Positions 18,028 through 27,751 are shown, counted from the stretch's first letter. The stretch: DNA of 64,000 nt from Senimuribacter sp049852125 (GCF_049852125.1 NZ_CP187532.1:372001-436000); one strand, 5' to 3'. The notes: generated by a model from the sequence alone, not told the origin. Numbers and translations: made by a program.

Positions 18028-18902
18028 TGGGATCATTGGAAAGACAGAATAAATGGAAGAAGGAAGCGAAGCGATTTCTGTTCTGTACCATCGGCGCAGT
18101 CTTGATTGCGTTCAATATTAAGAGTTTTGTCAGAACTGGAGGCCTTTTTCCCGGTGGATTCAGTGGGATTACGCTGCTTTTGCAGCAGATCGGCAGTACC
18201 TATTTTGACATATCGCTGCCCTATACATTGGTGTATCTGCCGCTGAACCTGATTCCGATTTATATTGGTCTGCGGCATTTAGGAAAACACTTTACGGTGT
18301 ATTCAGTCTATGTAATTCTGCTCAGCAGTTTTTTGACGGACTTGATGCCGGCGTTTACCATTACCTACGACGTGCTGCTAATTTGCATATTCGGCGGCAT
18401 TATCAACGGCGCTGCGATTAGCCTGTGTCTTTATGTGGGCGCCAGCGGAGGCGGTACGGATTTTATTTCCATTTACTTTTCACAGAAGAAAGGCATCGAT
18501 ACCTGGAATTATATCTTTATGGCAAACGTGTGTATTTTGATCACGGCGGGGGTGCTGTTCGGATTTGATCGGGCGCTGTATTCGATTATCTTCCAATATA
18601 CCAGCACGCAGATCATTCAACTGCTGCATAAACGATATCAAAAGCATACGCTGTTGATCATTACGGAGCAGCCCAGCGCCATTTACGGCAGAATTAAAGC
18701 CATCACTAACCACGATGCAACTCACTTTAAAGGGATTGGATGCTATGAGGGTACAGAGAGAAACATGCTTTACTCTGTAGTTTCCAGTGAAGAAGTGAAC
18801 AAAGTGCTGGCCGCGATTTTAGAGACGGATCCAGGGGCTTTTGTCAATGTGATGAAGACAGAGCAGATCGGCGGCTGGTTCTATAACAGACCCAATGACT
18901 GA
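18027..18902 (+). CDS. YitT family membrane protein
   Basis: 291 residues. Five to six N-terminal hydrophobic segments (DUF161/YitT membrane domain, including GGLFPGGFSGI and GASGGGTDFIS) followed by a soluble C-terminal DUF2179 domain (about 205-285) ending EQIGGWFYNRP. Function of the family is not established; transport has been proposed. Start overlaps the stop of the deacylase gene by one base. Followed by a terminator. Confidence 0.9.
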   Translation: MGSLERQNKWKKEAKRFLFCTIGAVLIAFNIKSFVRTGGLFPGGFSGITLLLQQIGSTYFDISLPYTLVYLPLNLIPIYIGLRHLGKHFTVYSVYVILLSSFLTDLMPAFTITYDVLLICIFGGIINGAAISLCLYVGASGGGTDFISIYFSQKKGIDTWNYIFMANVCILITAGVLFGFDRALYSIIFQYTSTQIIQLLHKRYQKHTLLIITEQPSAIYGRIKAITNHDATHFKGIGCYEGTERNMLYSVVSSEEVNKVLAAILETDPGAFVNVMKTEQIGGWFYNRPND

Positions 18903-18910
18903 GATATAGA

Positions 18911-18942
18911 AGCACGGGTAAGAAGAATACCTGTGCTTTTTT
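18911..18942 (+). terminator. Terminator after the yitT-like gene
   Basis: AGCACGGGTA pairs with TACCTGTGCT around AGAAGAA, followed by a T-run. Confidence 0.85.
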
Positions 18943-18961
18943 GATAATTTAAAAACAAAAG

Positions 18962-19001
18962 CGAACATTTGTTTGAAATTGCAAAATCGTTGTGGTATAA
19001 T
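18962..19001 (+). promoter_or_regulatory. uvrB-uvrA promoter with LexA (SOS) box
   Basis: CGAACATTTGTTTG (18962-18975) matches the Firmicutes LexA site GAAC-N4-GTTC with one mismatch in the last base. It overlaps a promoter TTGAAA (18973-18978), 17-base spacer, TGGTATAAT extended -10 (TATAAT 18996-19001). Repressor placement over the -35 fits SOS control of uvrBA, known in Bacillus. Confidence 0.82.
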
Positions 19002-19049
19002 GAACGCAACTGATTGAAACGGCGTTGCCGCAGGGAAGCGTTCATTGAA

Positions 19050-19240
19050 TCATGACTTGCGATTCTATATTCAGAGGAATCGTCATGGTATAATGTCTAC
19101 ACACGGCGATGAAGCCCTAGCCCGCTGATCGGCAAGCCACAGGCGCAGGCGGAAGCGAGGCAGGTCTCATGTCAGGAGTGCAGGAGCTTTGCTCCGTGGC
19201 ACTCTACGGCGAGGCGAGCTGAAAGCGCAGGCGGATTTAA
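19050..19240 (+). other. Structured leader region before uvrB
   Basis: The 340 bases between the SOS promoter and uvrB hold no gene. Seen: an inverted repeat ATGAC..CGATTC / GAATCGTCAT (19052-19086); a second TGGTATAAT extended -10 (TATAAT 19089-19094) without a clear -35; then a GC-rich block with an 11-bp direct repeat GCGCAGGCGGA (19143-19153 and 19225-19235) and a hairpin GAGTGC..GGAGC/GCTCC..GCACTC (19176-19204). It could be a mobile palindromic repeat or a structured leader RNA. Confidence 0.5.
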
Positions 19241-19341
19241 AATGAAGTTTTTTGCGTAAAGGGAGCAGAATAAAATATTGAGGTTGAAACAAATTTTATA
19301 TTAGATTAAGATAGAGATGTTTGGAGTTTCGGGAGGAAAAG

Positions 19342-21315
19342 ATGGAATTTAAATTACATTCAGAATATAGTCCGACTGGAGATCAGCCGCAGGCGATTAA
19401 AACGTTGACAGAAGGTATTTTAAATGGAAAAAAACATCAGACTTTGATGGGCGTTACCGGTTCAGGAAAGACTTTTACCATGGCGAATATCATCGAAAGT
19501 GTGCAGAAGCCTACTTTGGTGATATCCCATAATAAGACGCTGGCAGCACAGCTGCATGGTGAGTTCAAAGAGTTTTTTCCGGAAAACGCGGTGGAGTATT
19601 TTGTGTCCTACTACGATTATTATCAACCGGAGGCTTATGTGCCTTCCACAGATACCTACATTGAGAAGGATTCAGATATAAATGACGAAATTGAAAAGCT
19701 GCGTCACTCTGCGACAGCGGCCCTTGCTGAGCGGCGAGATGTTATTATTGTAGCATCGGTTTCCTGTATTTATGGATTAGGAAGTCCGTTCGACTATGAG
19801 AATCAGTTGATATCATTACGGCCAGGCATGGAAAAGCCTCGCAATGAAATTTTGCGAAAATTAGTAGATATACAATATAATAGAAATGATCTCGCATTTG
19901 AGAGAGGAACCTTTCGGGTGCGGGGAGATATTATAGACGTGTTTCCGGCTGGCTCTGACAAAGCGGTTCGTATAGAACTATTTGGAGATGAGATAGAGAG
20001 CATTAAGGAGATGAACCCACTAACAGGAGAGATTTTGGGACTTAGAAATCATGTTGCCATCTATCCGGCATCCCATTATGTAACTTCCAAGGAAAACATG
20101 GAGAAGGCGCTGGTTACTATAGAAGAAGAACTGGAGCAGCGGGTACAATGGTTTAAGGACAGAGGAAAGCTGCTGGAAGCGCAGAGAATTGAACAGCGAA
20201 CTCGATATGATATGGAGATGCTCAGGGAAATCGGCACATGTAAGGGCATTGAGAACTATTCGCGGCATATTAACGGCCTTGCGCCGGGCACTCGACCCTA
20301 TACTCTGATCGATTATTTTCCCGATGATTTTCTGATTATGATTGATGAATCTCATGTTATGCTTCCACAGCTTCGAGCCATGTATGCGGGAGACCGTTCC
20401 AGGAAATCCTCCTTAGTAGAGTACGGTTTCAGATTGCCATCGGCATTGGATAACAGGCCTCTACAGTTTGAGGAGTGGCAAAAACTTGTCAATCAGGCGG
20501 TTTACGTGAGCGCAACTCCGGCGCCATATGAGAAGGAAATGGCGGGAGGCGTTACAGCAGAACAGATTATTCGTCCGACAGGACTGCTGGATCCTCCGAT
20601 TTTTGTGCGTAAGACGGAGGGACAGATTGACGATTTGGTTGGCGAGCTCAGAGCGACAGCAGAACGCGGAGAGAGAGCGTTTGTCACTACTTTGACGAAA
20701 AAGATGGCAGAGAGTCTTACAGACTATTTGAAAGAAGCCGGAATACGGGTCAGATATCTCCATTCGGAGGTGGACACTCTTGAGAGATTGGAAATCATAC
20801 GGGATTTGCGTCTGGGAGAGTTCGATGTCCTGGTAGGCATCAACTTACTTAGAGAAGGATTGGATATTCCGGAGGTTTCGCTGGTAGCTATTTTGGATGC
20901 GGATAAGGAAGGATTTTTGAGGACAGAAACCTCTTTGATTCAGACCATCGGCCGCGCAGCCAGAAATGCTGAGGGTCGGGTTATCATGTACGCCGATTAT
21001 ATCAGTAAGGCGATGAAAGCGGCGATCGATGAAACGGAGAGAAGGCGAAGCACACAGGATAAATATAATAAAGAGCATGGTATTACGCCAAAGAGTGTGC
21101 AGAAGTCTGTTAGAGAGGTTATTGAAGCGACTCGCGCCGCTGAGGATGAAAGCAAATATAAAGGCAAAAAGCCGCTGGAATTGACGCAGAAGGAGTTAAA
21201 GGATTATATAAAGGAATTAGAAACGGAAATGAAGCAAGCAGCAGTTGATTTGCAGTTTGAACGCGCTGCGCAGCTTCGTGACCAGATATTTGAGTATAAA
21301 GTAAGATTAAAGTAG
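19342..21315 (+). CDS. uvrB: Excinuclease ABC subunit B
   Basis: Damage-verifying helicase-like subunit of nucleotide excision repair. 657 residues from ATG 19342; GGGAGGAAAAG precedes it and an upstream TTG at 19321 would overlap that site. Walker A GVTGSGKT at 37-44, the damage-wedging beta-hairpin with YYDYYQPEAYVP near 92-103, helicase motifs including IDESH, REGLDIPEVS and QTIGRAARN, and a C-terminal UVR domain (about 618-653) that contacts UvrC. 15 bases upstream of uvrA; SOS-controlled promoter at 18962. Confidence 0.98.
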   Translation: MEFKLHSEYSPTGDQPQAIKTLTEGILNGKKHQTLMGVTGSGKTFTMANIIESVQKPTLVISHNKTLAAQLHGEFKEFFPENAVEYFVSYYDYYQPEAYVPSTDTYIEKDSDINDEIEKLRHSATAALAERRDVIIVASVSCIYGLGSPFDYENQLISLRPGMEKPRNEILRKLVDIQYNRNDLAFERGTFRVRGDIIDVFPAGSDKAVRIELFGDEIESIKEMNPLTGEILGLRNHVAIYPASHYVTSKENMEKALVTIEEELEQRVQWFKDRGKLLEAQRIEQRTRYDMEMLREIGTCKGIENYSRHINGLAPGTRPYTLIDYFPDDFLIMIDESHVMLPQLRAMYAGDRSRKSSLVEYGFRLPSALDNRPLQFEEWQKLVNQAVYVSATPAPYEKEMAGGVTAEQIIRPTGLLDPPIFVRKTEGQIDDLVGELRATAERGERAFVTTLTKKMAESLTDYLKEAGIRVRYLHSEVDTLERLEIIRDLRLGEFDVLVGINLLREGLDIPEVSLVAILDADKEGFLRTETSLIQTIGRAARNAEGRVIMYADYISKAMKAAIDETERRRSTQDKYNKEHGITPKSVQKSVREVIEATRAAEDESKYKGKKPLELTQKELKDYIKELETEMKQAAVDLQFERAAQLRDQIFEYKVRLK

Positions 21316-21330
21316 AAAAGGAGAACGTGC

Positions 21331-24165
21331 ATGGCAAACGAAATTATTGTCAAGGGCGCAAACGAAAATAATTTAAAATCTATTAATGTGAATATCCCCA
21401 GAGATAAGATGGTAGTATTGACTGGTTTATCCGGATCAGGCAAATCATCCTTAGCTTTTGATACTATTTATGCAGAGGGACAAAGAAGATATGTAGAAAG
21501 CTTATCTTCTTATGCCCGTCAGTTTCTTGGACAGATGGACAAGCCGGATGTAGAGTTGATTGAGGGGTTGTCTCCTGCAATTTCTATTGATCAGAAGACC
21601 ACCAGTAAGAATCCGCGTTCCACAGTAGGCACTGTTACGGAAATTCATGATTATCTTAGATTATTATATGCTCGTATTGGACGTCCGCATTGCCCGGTTT
21701 GCGGCAAACCCATTACCAGTCAGACAGTAGATCAGATGGTAGATACGATTATGGAGTTTCCGGAAGGAACCAGAATTATGATTTTAGCGCCAGTGATTCG
21801 GCAAAGAAAGGGCGAGCATGAAAAAATTCTGGAAAGAATTCGAAAAGAGGGTTTTACAAGAGCCAGAGTTGATGGAGAAATACGCCTGCTGAATGAGGAA
21901 GAAATTAAACTCGACAAGAAGTTTAAACATACAATTGAGATTGTAATTGATAGGATTATTATAAAAGAAGGTCAGGAAAGCCGAATTTCTGAGGCTGTAG
22001 AATTAGCCATGAGCCAGGGAGACGGACTGGTATTGGTGCATTTTCAGGATCAGGATTTTCAGATAGAAAAAACCTTTTCCACTAAATTGGCGTGCCCGGA
22101 ACACGGAGTTAGTATTGAGGAGTTAGAGCCGAGAATGTTTTCGTTTAACAGTCCGTTTGGAGCATGTCCCAGCTGCAATGGCTTGGGTTTTTCTCAGAAG
22201 ATTGATCCGGAACTGATTATTAAAACAGATAAGAGCGTCATAGACGGAGCTTTAGGGACGATCTTTGCTTCTATGGAGTTTTCCGGATTCTATCGTCAAA
22301 TGATTGACGCGCTGGCTAAGGAGCATGGCGTGGATTTGACAGTCCCTTATTGTGAACTTCCGGAGAAATTCAAGAAGGAGTTGCTTTACGGCACAGGAAA
22401 CCGTCACTTAAAATATACGTATACAAGCCGTAGCAACGGCAGTGTATCTCATCGGGATCATCCGTTTGAGGGTGTAATCAATAATGTTGAACGCCGCTAC
22501 AGGGAGACACATTCCGAATTTATGAAGGAAAAGATGCAGAAATATATGACTGTAAGAGATTGTCCGGATTGTAAAGGGAAGCGGTTAAAGCCGGAGGTAC
22601 TGGCTGTAACTGTCGGCGGAAAAAATTTGGCAGAGCTATCTGATATGTCCATTCGAGACGCCTATAATTTTATAGATCAGCTGGAGTTGACAGAGAAGGA
22701 GCAGATCATAGGACGGCAGATTATCAAGGAGATTAAAGCGCGGCTTACCTTTTTGCTGGATGTGGGATTGGAATATCTGACGCTTTCACGGGCAGCGGGC
22801 ACCTTGTCTGGTGGGGAATCCCAACGGATTCGTTTGGCAACACAGATTGGTTCCAGTTTGATGGGCGTGTTGTATATTCTGGATGAACCCAGTATTGGCC
22901 TGCACCAGAAGGATAATGAAAAGCTGTTAGAAACCCTTCGGCATCTGACCGATTTAGGCAATACTCTTTTAGTCGTGGAGCACGACGAGGATACAATGTA
23001 TGCTGCAGATCATATTATTGATATCGGTCCTGCCGCGGGTATTTATGGCGGAGAACTTGTTGCGCAGGGAACGGTAGAGGAAATTAAGGCATGTCCAGAA
23101 TCAATAACAGGACAGTATCTTTCTGGCAAGAAGAAAATAGAAGTTCCGAAGGTGCGCAGAGAGGGTAATGGTAAATTCATTACAATTAAAGGCGCGTCAG
23201 AGAATAATCTTCGTAATATAGACGTAGACATTCCTTTGGGAAAATTTGTTTGTGTTACTGGTGTATCCGGATCGGGAAAAAGCAGTCTGATCAACGAGAT
23301 TCTTAATAAAGGGGCTTCTAAAATCATAAACAGAACGAAGGATGAGGCAGGTAAATTTGATGAAATTCTGGGATTGGAACATATCGATAAGGTTATCGAT
23401 ATCGACCAGTCTCCAATCGGAAGAACGCCGCGTTCCAATCCTGCGACTTATACAGGCATGTTCACACATATACGGGATCTGTTTGCGTCCTTACCGGAAT
23501 CTAAAATTCGGGGATTTGAAAAAGGGCGTTTTAGCTTTAATGTCAAAGGAGGACGCTGTGAAGCGTGCAGTGGAGACGGCATTATTAAAATAGAGATGCA
23601 CTTTTTGCCTGACGTTTATGTGCCTTGCGAGGTATGCAAAGGAAAGAGGTATAACCGAGAGACGTTGGAAGTAAAATACAAAGGAAAAAGCATCTTTGAC
23701 GTACTGGACATGAGCGTGGCGGAAGCATTAGAGTTTTTTAAAAATTTACCATCCATTAAACGACAGTTGGATACACTGAACGAAGTGGGATTGGATTATA
23801 TTAAGTTGGGGCAACCTTCGACGCAGCTCTCTGGAGGAGAAGCGCAGAGAGTAAAGCTGGCGACGGAGCTGTCTAAGCGGAGTACCGGTAAAACTCTGTA
23901 CATTTTGGATGAGCCTACAACGGGTCTGCATTTTGCGGATGTAGATAAACTGGTATCCGTATTGGATAAGCTAGTGGACGCGGGTAACACTGTGGTAGTT
24001 ATCGAGCATAATTTAGATGTCATCAAACGGGCGGATCATGTTATAGATTTAGGACCGAACGGTGGAAACAGAGGCGGGTCTATCGTGGCTACTGGTACGC
24101 CGGAGGAGATTGCTGCATGTAAAAAATCTTATACGGGACAGTTCTTGAAGAAAATGTTAAAATAG
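21331..24165 (+). CDS. uvrA: Excinuclease ABC subunit A
   Basis: DNA-damage recognition ATPase. 944 residues with two ABC modules: Walker A GLSGSGKSSLAF near 31-42 and GVSGSGKSS near 640; signature motifs LSGGESQRIRLA and LSGGEAQRVKLA; zinc modules CPVCGKPI (about 129) and CEAC..CEVC (about 741-770). AAAGGAGAA ribosome site. Second gene of the uvrBA operon. Confidence 0.98.
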   Translation: MANEIIVKGANENNLKSINVNIPRDKMVVLTGLSGSGKSSLAFDTIYAEGQRRYVESLSSYARQFLGQMDKPDVELIEGLSPAISIDQKTTSKNPRSTVGTVTEIHDYLRLLYARIGRPHCPVCGKPITSQTVDQMVDTIMEFPEGTRIMILAPVIRQRKGEHEKILERIRKEGFTRARVDGEIRLLNEEEIKLDKKFKHTIEIVIDRIIIKEGQESRISEAVELAMSQGDGLVLVHFQDQDFQIEKTFSTKLACPEHGVSIEELEPRMFSFNSPFGACPSCNGLGFSQKIDPELIIKTDKSVIDGALGTIFASMEFSGFYRQMIDALAKEHGVDLTVPYCELPEKFKKELLYGTGNRHLKYTYTSRSNGSVSHRDHPFEGVINNVERRYRETHSEFMKEKMQKYMTVRDCPDCKGKRLKPEVLAVTVGGKNLAELSDMSIRDAYNFIDQLELTEKEQIIGRQIIKEIKARLTFLLDVGLEYLTLSRAAGTLSGGESQRIRLATQIGSSLMGVLYILDEPSIGLHQKDNEKLLETLRHLTDLGNTLLVVEHDEDTMYAADHIIDIGPAAGIYGGELVAQGTVEEIKACPESITGQYLSGKKKIEVPKVRREGNGKFITIKGASENNLRNIDVDIPLGKFVCVTGVSGSGKSSLINEILNKGASKIINRTKDEAGKFDEILGLEHIDKVIDIDQSPIGRTPRSNPATYTGMFTHIRDLFASLPESKIRGFEKGRFSFNVKGGRCEACSGDGIIKIEMHFLPDVYVPCEVCKGKRYNRETLEVKYKGKSIFDVLDMSVAEALEFFKNLPSIKRQLDTLNEVGLDYIKLGQPSTQLSGGEAQRVKLATELSKRSTGKTLYILDEPTTGLHFADVDKLVSVLDKLVDAGNTVVVIEHNLDVIKRADHVIDLGPNGGNRGGSIVATGTPEEIAACKKSYTGQFLKKMLK

Positions 24166-24173
24166 TGTATAAT
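24145..24173 (+). promoter_or_regulatory. Probable promoter of the NAPRTase gene
   Basis: TTGAAG (24145-24150), 17-base spacer, TATAAT (24168-24173); starts inside the last codons of uvrA, so the downstream gene can be expressed apart from the SOS operon. Confidence 0.6.
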
Positions 24174-24234
24174 TATATATTGTACATTTATTTATAGCAT
24201 CCGTAAGGATAAGGTAAGAAGGAGATAATCCAAA

Positions 24235-25671
24235 ATGATGAAGCGTGAAAACCTGACAATGTTGACAGATTTCTATGAAATCACTATGGCAAACGGATAC
24301 TTTCAGTCAGGTAGTATTGAAGAAGATATCGCCTATTTCGATATGTTTTTCAGAAAAGTGCCCGATGGCGGCGGATATGCCATTATGGCAGGCGTAGAGC
24401 AATTGATCGATTATTTGAAAAACCTGAAGTTTACAGAGGAAGACATTTCCTATCTAAGGGAAAAGAAGGTTTTCTGCGAAGAATTTTTAGACTATTTGCG
24501 GGACTTTAAATTTTCCTGTGATGTCTGGGCGGTGCCGGAGGGTACGCCGATATTTCCTCATGAACCGATTTTAACGGTGAGAGGTCCGGTAATTCAGGCG
24601 CAGTTTATCGAGACTATGGTGCTGCTGACGATCAATCATCAGAGTTTGATTGCAACGAAAGCGAACCGTATTGTCAGAGCGGCTCAGGGAAGACCTGTTA
24701 TGGAATTTGGAACCCGGAGAGCACACGGTACGGCTGCGGCTGTTTATGGCGCGCGGGCGGCTTATATTGGCGGTTGTGCTGGGACTGCATGTGCCATTGC
24801 AGATAGGGATTTTGGAATTACGGCCCTTGGCACTATGGCCCATAGCTGGGTACAGATGTTTTCCAGTGAGTATGAAGCTTTTAAACGGTATGCGGAAATT
24901 TATCCGGATAATTGCACCCTGTTGGTTGATACGTATAATGTTTTAAAATCCGGTGTTCCCAATGCAATCAGAGTGTTCAAGGAACAACAGCCGCAAAAAA
25001 TGGGTATTCGCATTGACAGCGGCGACGTAGCGTATTTGACGAAAAAAGCCAGAAAAATGCTGGATGACGCGGGCCTGCGGGATTGTACTATAACGGTTTC
25101 AAACTCTCTGGATGAGTACATTATCAGAGACGTTATCATGGAAGGCGCGCAGATCGATTCCTTCGGCGTAGGCGAAAGACTGATTACTGCTAAGTCTGAA
25201 CCGGTATTTGGCGGCGTGTATAAGTTAGCGGCGCTGGAGCGGGATGGTGAAATCATTCCAAAGATCAAAATCTCTGAAAATGTGGAGAAAATTACGAATC
25301 CAGGATTCAAATCTCTCTATCGGCTTTTCGACAAGGAGACGGGAAAGGCTCTGGCGGACGTATTGACTGTAGACGGTGAAGAAATTCCGGAAGCTGACGG
25401 CTATGAAATTTTCGATCCGAACGCGGTATGGAAAAAGAAAAAACTATATAATTTCTATGTGAAGAATCTTCGCGTGCAGATTTTTGACAAGGGACAGTGC
25501 GTGTATGAATGCCCTTCTATTGAGGAGGTTAAGGAATATTGCGCGCAGCAAATAGAAACGCTGTGGGGAGAGACTTTGCGTTTTGAGAATCCACAGACAT
25601 ACTATGTGGATCTATCACAGAATCTGTGGAATATGAAGAATCAGCTTTTGGAAGATCATGCAATGAGATAG
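24235..25671 (+). CDS. pncB: Nicotinate phosphoribosyltransferase
   Basis: First step of nicotinate salvage to NAD: nicotinate + PRPP to NaMN. 478 residues. Recognised by TDFYEITMANGYF at the N-terminus, EFGTRRAHG in the active site region, the phosphate-binding IDSGDVAYL and GVGERLITA. AAGGAGAT ribosome site; ATG 24235 and 24238 are both possible. Followed directly by a terminator. Confidence 0.95.
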   Translation: MMKRENLTMLTDFYEITMANGYFQSGSIEEDIAYFDMFFRKVPDGGGYAIMAGVEQLIDYLKNLKFTEEDISYLREKKVFCEEFLDYLRDFKFSCDVWAVPEGTPIFPHEPILTVRGPVIQAQFIETMVLLTINHQSLIATKANRIVRAAQGRPVMEFGTRRAHGTAAAVYGARAAYIGGCAGTACAIADRDFGITALGTMAHSWVQMFSSEYEAFKRYAEIYPDNCTLLVDTYNVLKSGVPNAIRVFKEQQPQKMGIRIDSGDVAYLTKKARKMLDDAGLRDCTITVSNSLDEYIIRDVIMEGAQIDSFGVGERLITAKSEPVFGGVYKLAALERDGEIIPKIKISENVEKITNPGFKSLYRLFDKETGKALADVLTVDGEEIPEADGYEIFDPNAVWKKKKLYNFYVKNLRVQIFDKGQCVYECPSIEEVKEYCAQQIETLWGETLRFENPQTYYVDLSQNLWNMKNQLLEDHAMR

Positions 25672-25687
25672 AAGGAAATAAAATTGT

Positions 25688-25718
25688 AAAGACCAGCATA
25701 TATTTGCTGGTCTTTTGG
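25688..25718 (+). terminator. Terminator after pncB
   Basis: AAAGACCAGCA pairs with TGCTGGTCTTT around a short TATAT loop. Confidence 0.85.
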
Positions 25719-25772
25719 TATATTCCATAGTAAAATAGATTAAAGTAAGATTTTCAGCGGAAAGGATTTTTT

Positions 25773-26693
25773 ATGCGGCATATTATTGTCTTTCTGTATG
25801 TTTTTACAATTCTTATAGGCGCTTCGGCGTTGACAATACAGTGGCTTGCGTCAAAAGGAGATAAAGAAAAGAACTTTGTGTCGATGAAGCCTTTTGTTAT
25901 CATGCTGCTGTTTATGAATGTATACGATTTTTTGATTTACTATTGTGATAATATCATAAAAATAGACACTTATATGTTTCTCAGTATCGGCGATTGTTTT
26001 ATCGCGATCTTGGTATTGCTTTGGTTACGGGTTTCTAACAGCATTACGGGTACGGAGGTGAAAAACAGGTGTATTGGTATTACTGAGAAATATGTAATTC
26101 TATATGGAATTGTTTGGCTTGCAGCGATCATTTTGTTTCGGGAGCTTTATTGGATTCGGTTGGTCATCGACATTCCACTGATCGGATTGTTGATAGCGGG
26201 CAGCGCCGAAAGCATTTACAGCAGTGTCAGAGAAAATGCTCCGAAACGATTTGTAGCTTATAAAGTTGTTATTGCGTTTTTCATGACCGTGAACTATGTC
26301 AGCTATTTTATCAGTGAAAGTGGATTTGTAGACAGGGCGGAAGCGCCTATTATGAACATCACAATTTACTATTGGATGGTAATTAATATCGCAAATATGA
26401 TGCTTTTGTATAAAAGGGATTTTAGAAGCTCCTATACGGCAGAGACGCCGGTCGTTCTCGACCTTTCTGAGGCTCTTGCCAACGTACAGAAAAAGTATGA
26501 GCTGACAAAGAGAGAGGTTGAAATACTGGAAGAAATCTATAGTGGAAAGACGAATACGCAAATTGCGGAAGCGCTTTTTATATCAGAGAGTACAGTGAAA
26601 GCACACATTTATAATATTTTTCGTAAGTTGGATGTAAAGAGCAGGGTAGAAGCTGTATGCATTGTTAGAGAAGAAAAGGAACAGAAAGTATAA
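25773..26693 (+). CDS. LuxR-type regulator with N-terminal membrane domain
   Basis: 306 residues. The first about 215 residues contain six to seven hydrophobic segments with few charged residues between them. The C-terminus (about 240-300) is a LuxR/GerE helix-turn-helix: LTKREVEILEEI, TNTQIAEALFISESTVKAHI, IFRKLDVKSR. This is a one-component membrane sensor layout: ligand sensing in or at the membrane and DNA binding in the cytoplasm. GGAAAGGA before ATG 25773. It is convergent with fba and has no linked target gene, so its regulon is unknown. Confidence 0.88.
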   Translation: MRHIIVFLYVFTILIGASALTIQWLASKGDKEKNFVSMKPFVIMLLFMNVYDFLIYYCDNIIKIDTYMFLSIGDCFIAILVLLWLRVSNSITGTEVKNRCIGITEKYVILYGIVWLAAIILFRELYWIRLVIDIPLIGLLIAGSAESIYSSVRENAPKRFVAYKVVIAFFMTVNYVSYFISESGFVDRAEAPIMNITIYYWMVINIANMMLLYKRDFRSSYTAETPVVLDLSEALANVQKKYELTKREVEILEEIYSGKTNTQIAEALFISESTVKAHIYNIFRKLDVKSRVEAVCIVREEKEQKV

Positions 26694-26721
26694 TCCCCCG
26701 CTTATATGATACGAAATTAAA

Positions 26722-26760
26722 ATGTCCCCCTCTTATATTTGCAAGGAGGGGGATATTTGT
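26722..26760. terminator. Hairpin between luxR-type gene and fba
   Basis: TCCCCCTC and GAGGGGGA pair around a 13-base loop, T-rich on the right flank; serves the + gene and perhaps also fba. Confidence 0.75.
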
Positions 26761-26764
26761 TTGA

Positions 26765-27694
26765 CTACATTTTGCCAGAGGCGTTGAGCATATCTCTGAT
26801 TTTGTGTTGTACCATTCTGGTAATAGCATCTCTGCCCGGACCTAAGTATTTTCTCGGATCGAATTCACCAGGATTTTCTACAAGAACTCTTCTGATTTCA
26901 GCAGTCATGGCAAGTCGCAGGTCGGTATCTACATTAACCTTGCAGATTCCATATTTTACGGCTTCGTGAATCATGTCTTCAGGGACGCCCTGGGCTCCCG
27001 GAATTTCTCCTCCATACTCGTTGCATCTGTCTACGAATTCTTTCAGCACAGAAGAAGCGCCATGAAGCACCAGAGGAGTGTCAGGAATAAGGGCATGAAT
27101 TTTTTTCAGCCTTTCGTAATCTAAGTAGGGTTCGCCTTTGAATTTGTAAGCGCCATGGCTGGTACCGATGGCGATGGCCAGCGAGTCCACACCGGTTTTC
27201 TTTACGAATTCGGCGGCTTCGTCCGGATCTGTAAAGGTGGCGGAACGAGCGTCGACTTTGATATTATCTTCTACACCTGCTAATTTGCCCAATTCAGCTT
27301 CTACAACAACGCCATGGGCATGGGCATACTCTACGACCTGTTTTGTCAATGCAATATTTTCCGCAAGGGGATATTTGGAACCGTCGATCATAACAGAAGT
27401 GAATCCATCGTCAACACATTTTTTGCATATTTCAAAATCTTCACCATGATCTAAGTGGAGAGCCACGTCTACACCAGTATCTTCGATAGCGGCTTCTACC
27501 AGTTTCGTTAAGTAGGCAGGCTTGGCGTATTTTCTCGCGCCTGCGGAGACCTGCAAAATCAGCGGAGCACGTTCAATTTGTGCTGCTGTTACGATGCCCT
27601 GAATAATCTCCATATTGTTTACGTTAAATGCCCCGATGGCATAATCACTGTTAATCGCTTTGGAAAACATTTCTTTTGTTGTAACTAAAGCCAT
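26765..27694 (-). CDS. fba: Class II fructose-1,6-bisphosphate aldolase
   Basis: Zinc-dependent cleavage of fructose-1,6-bisphosphate to DHAP and glyceraldehyde-3-phosphate in glycolysis. 309 residues. Catalytic/zinc motif LHLDHGEDFE with the metal-binding histidine, MIDGSKYPLAENI, EAELGKLAGVED and the phosphate-binding VLHGASS. AAGGAGGTACGAA ribosome site before ATG 27694. Own promoter within the end of the upstream gene. Confidence 0.97.
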   Translation of the reverse strand: MALVTTKEMFSKAINSDYAIGAFNVNNMEIIQGIVTAAQIERAPLILQVSAGARKYAKPAYLTKLVEAAIEDTGVDVALHLDHGEDFEICKKCVDDGFTSVMIDGSKYPLAENIALTKQVVEYAHAHGVVVEAELGKLAGVEDNIKVDARSATFTDPDEAAEFVKKTGVDSLAIAIGTSHGAYKFKGEPYLDYERLKKIHALIPDTPLVLHGASSVLKEFVDRCNEYGGEIPGAQGVPEDMIHEAVKYGICKVNVDTDLRLAMTAEIRRVLVENPGEFDPRKYLGPGRDAITRMVQHKIRDMLNASGKM

Positions 27695-27723
27695 TTCGTA
27701 CCTCCTTGAAAAAGTATATCTCT

Positions 27724-27751
27724 ATTATACACTAAAGAGGTAAATTTTCAA
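27724..27751 (-). promoter_or_regulatory. fba promoter
   Basis: Minus strand TTGAAA (27751-27746), 16-base spacer, TATAAT (27729-27724); lies over the 3' end of the upstream 90-residue gene. Confidence 0.75.
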
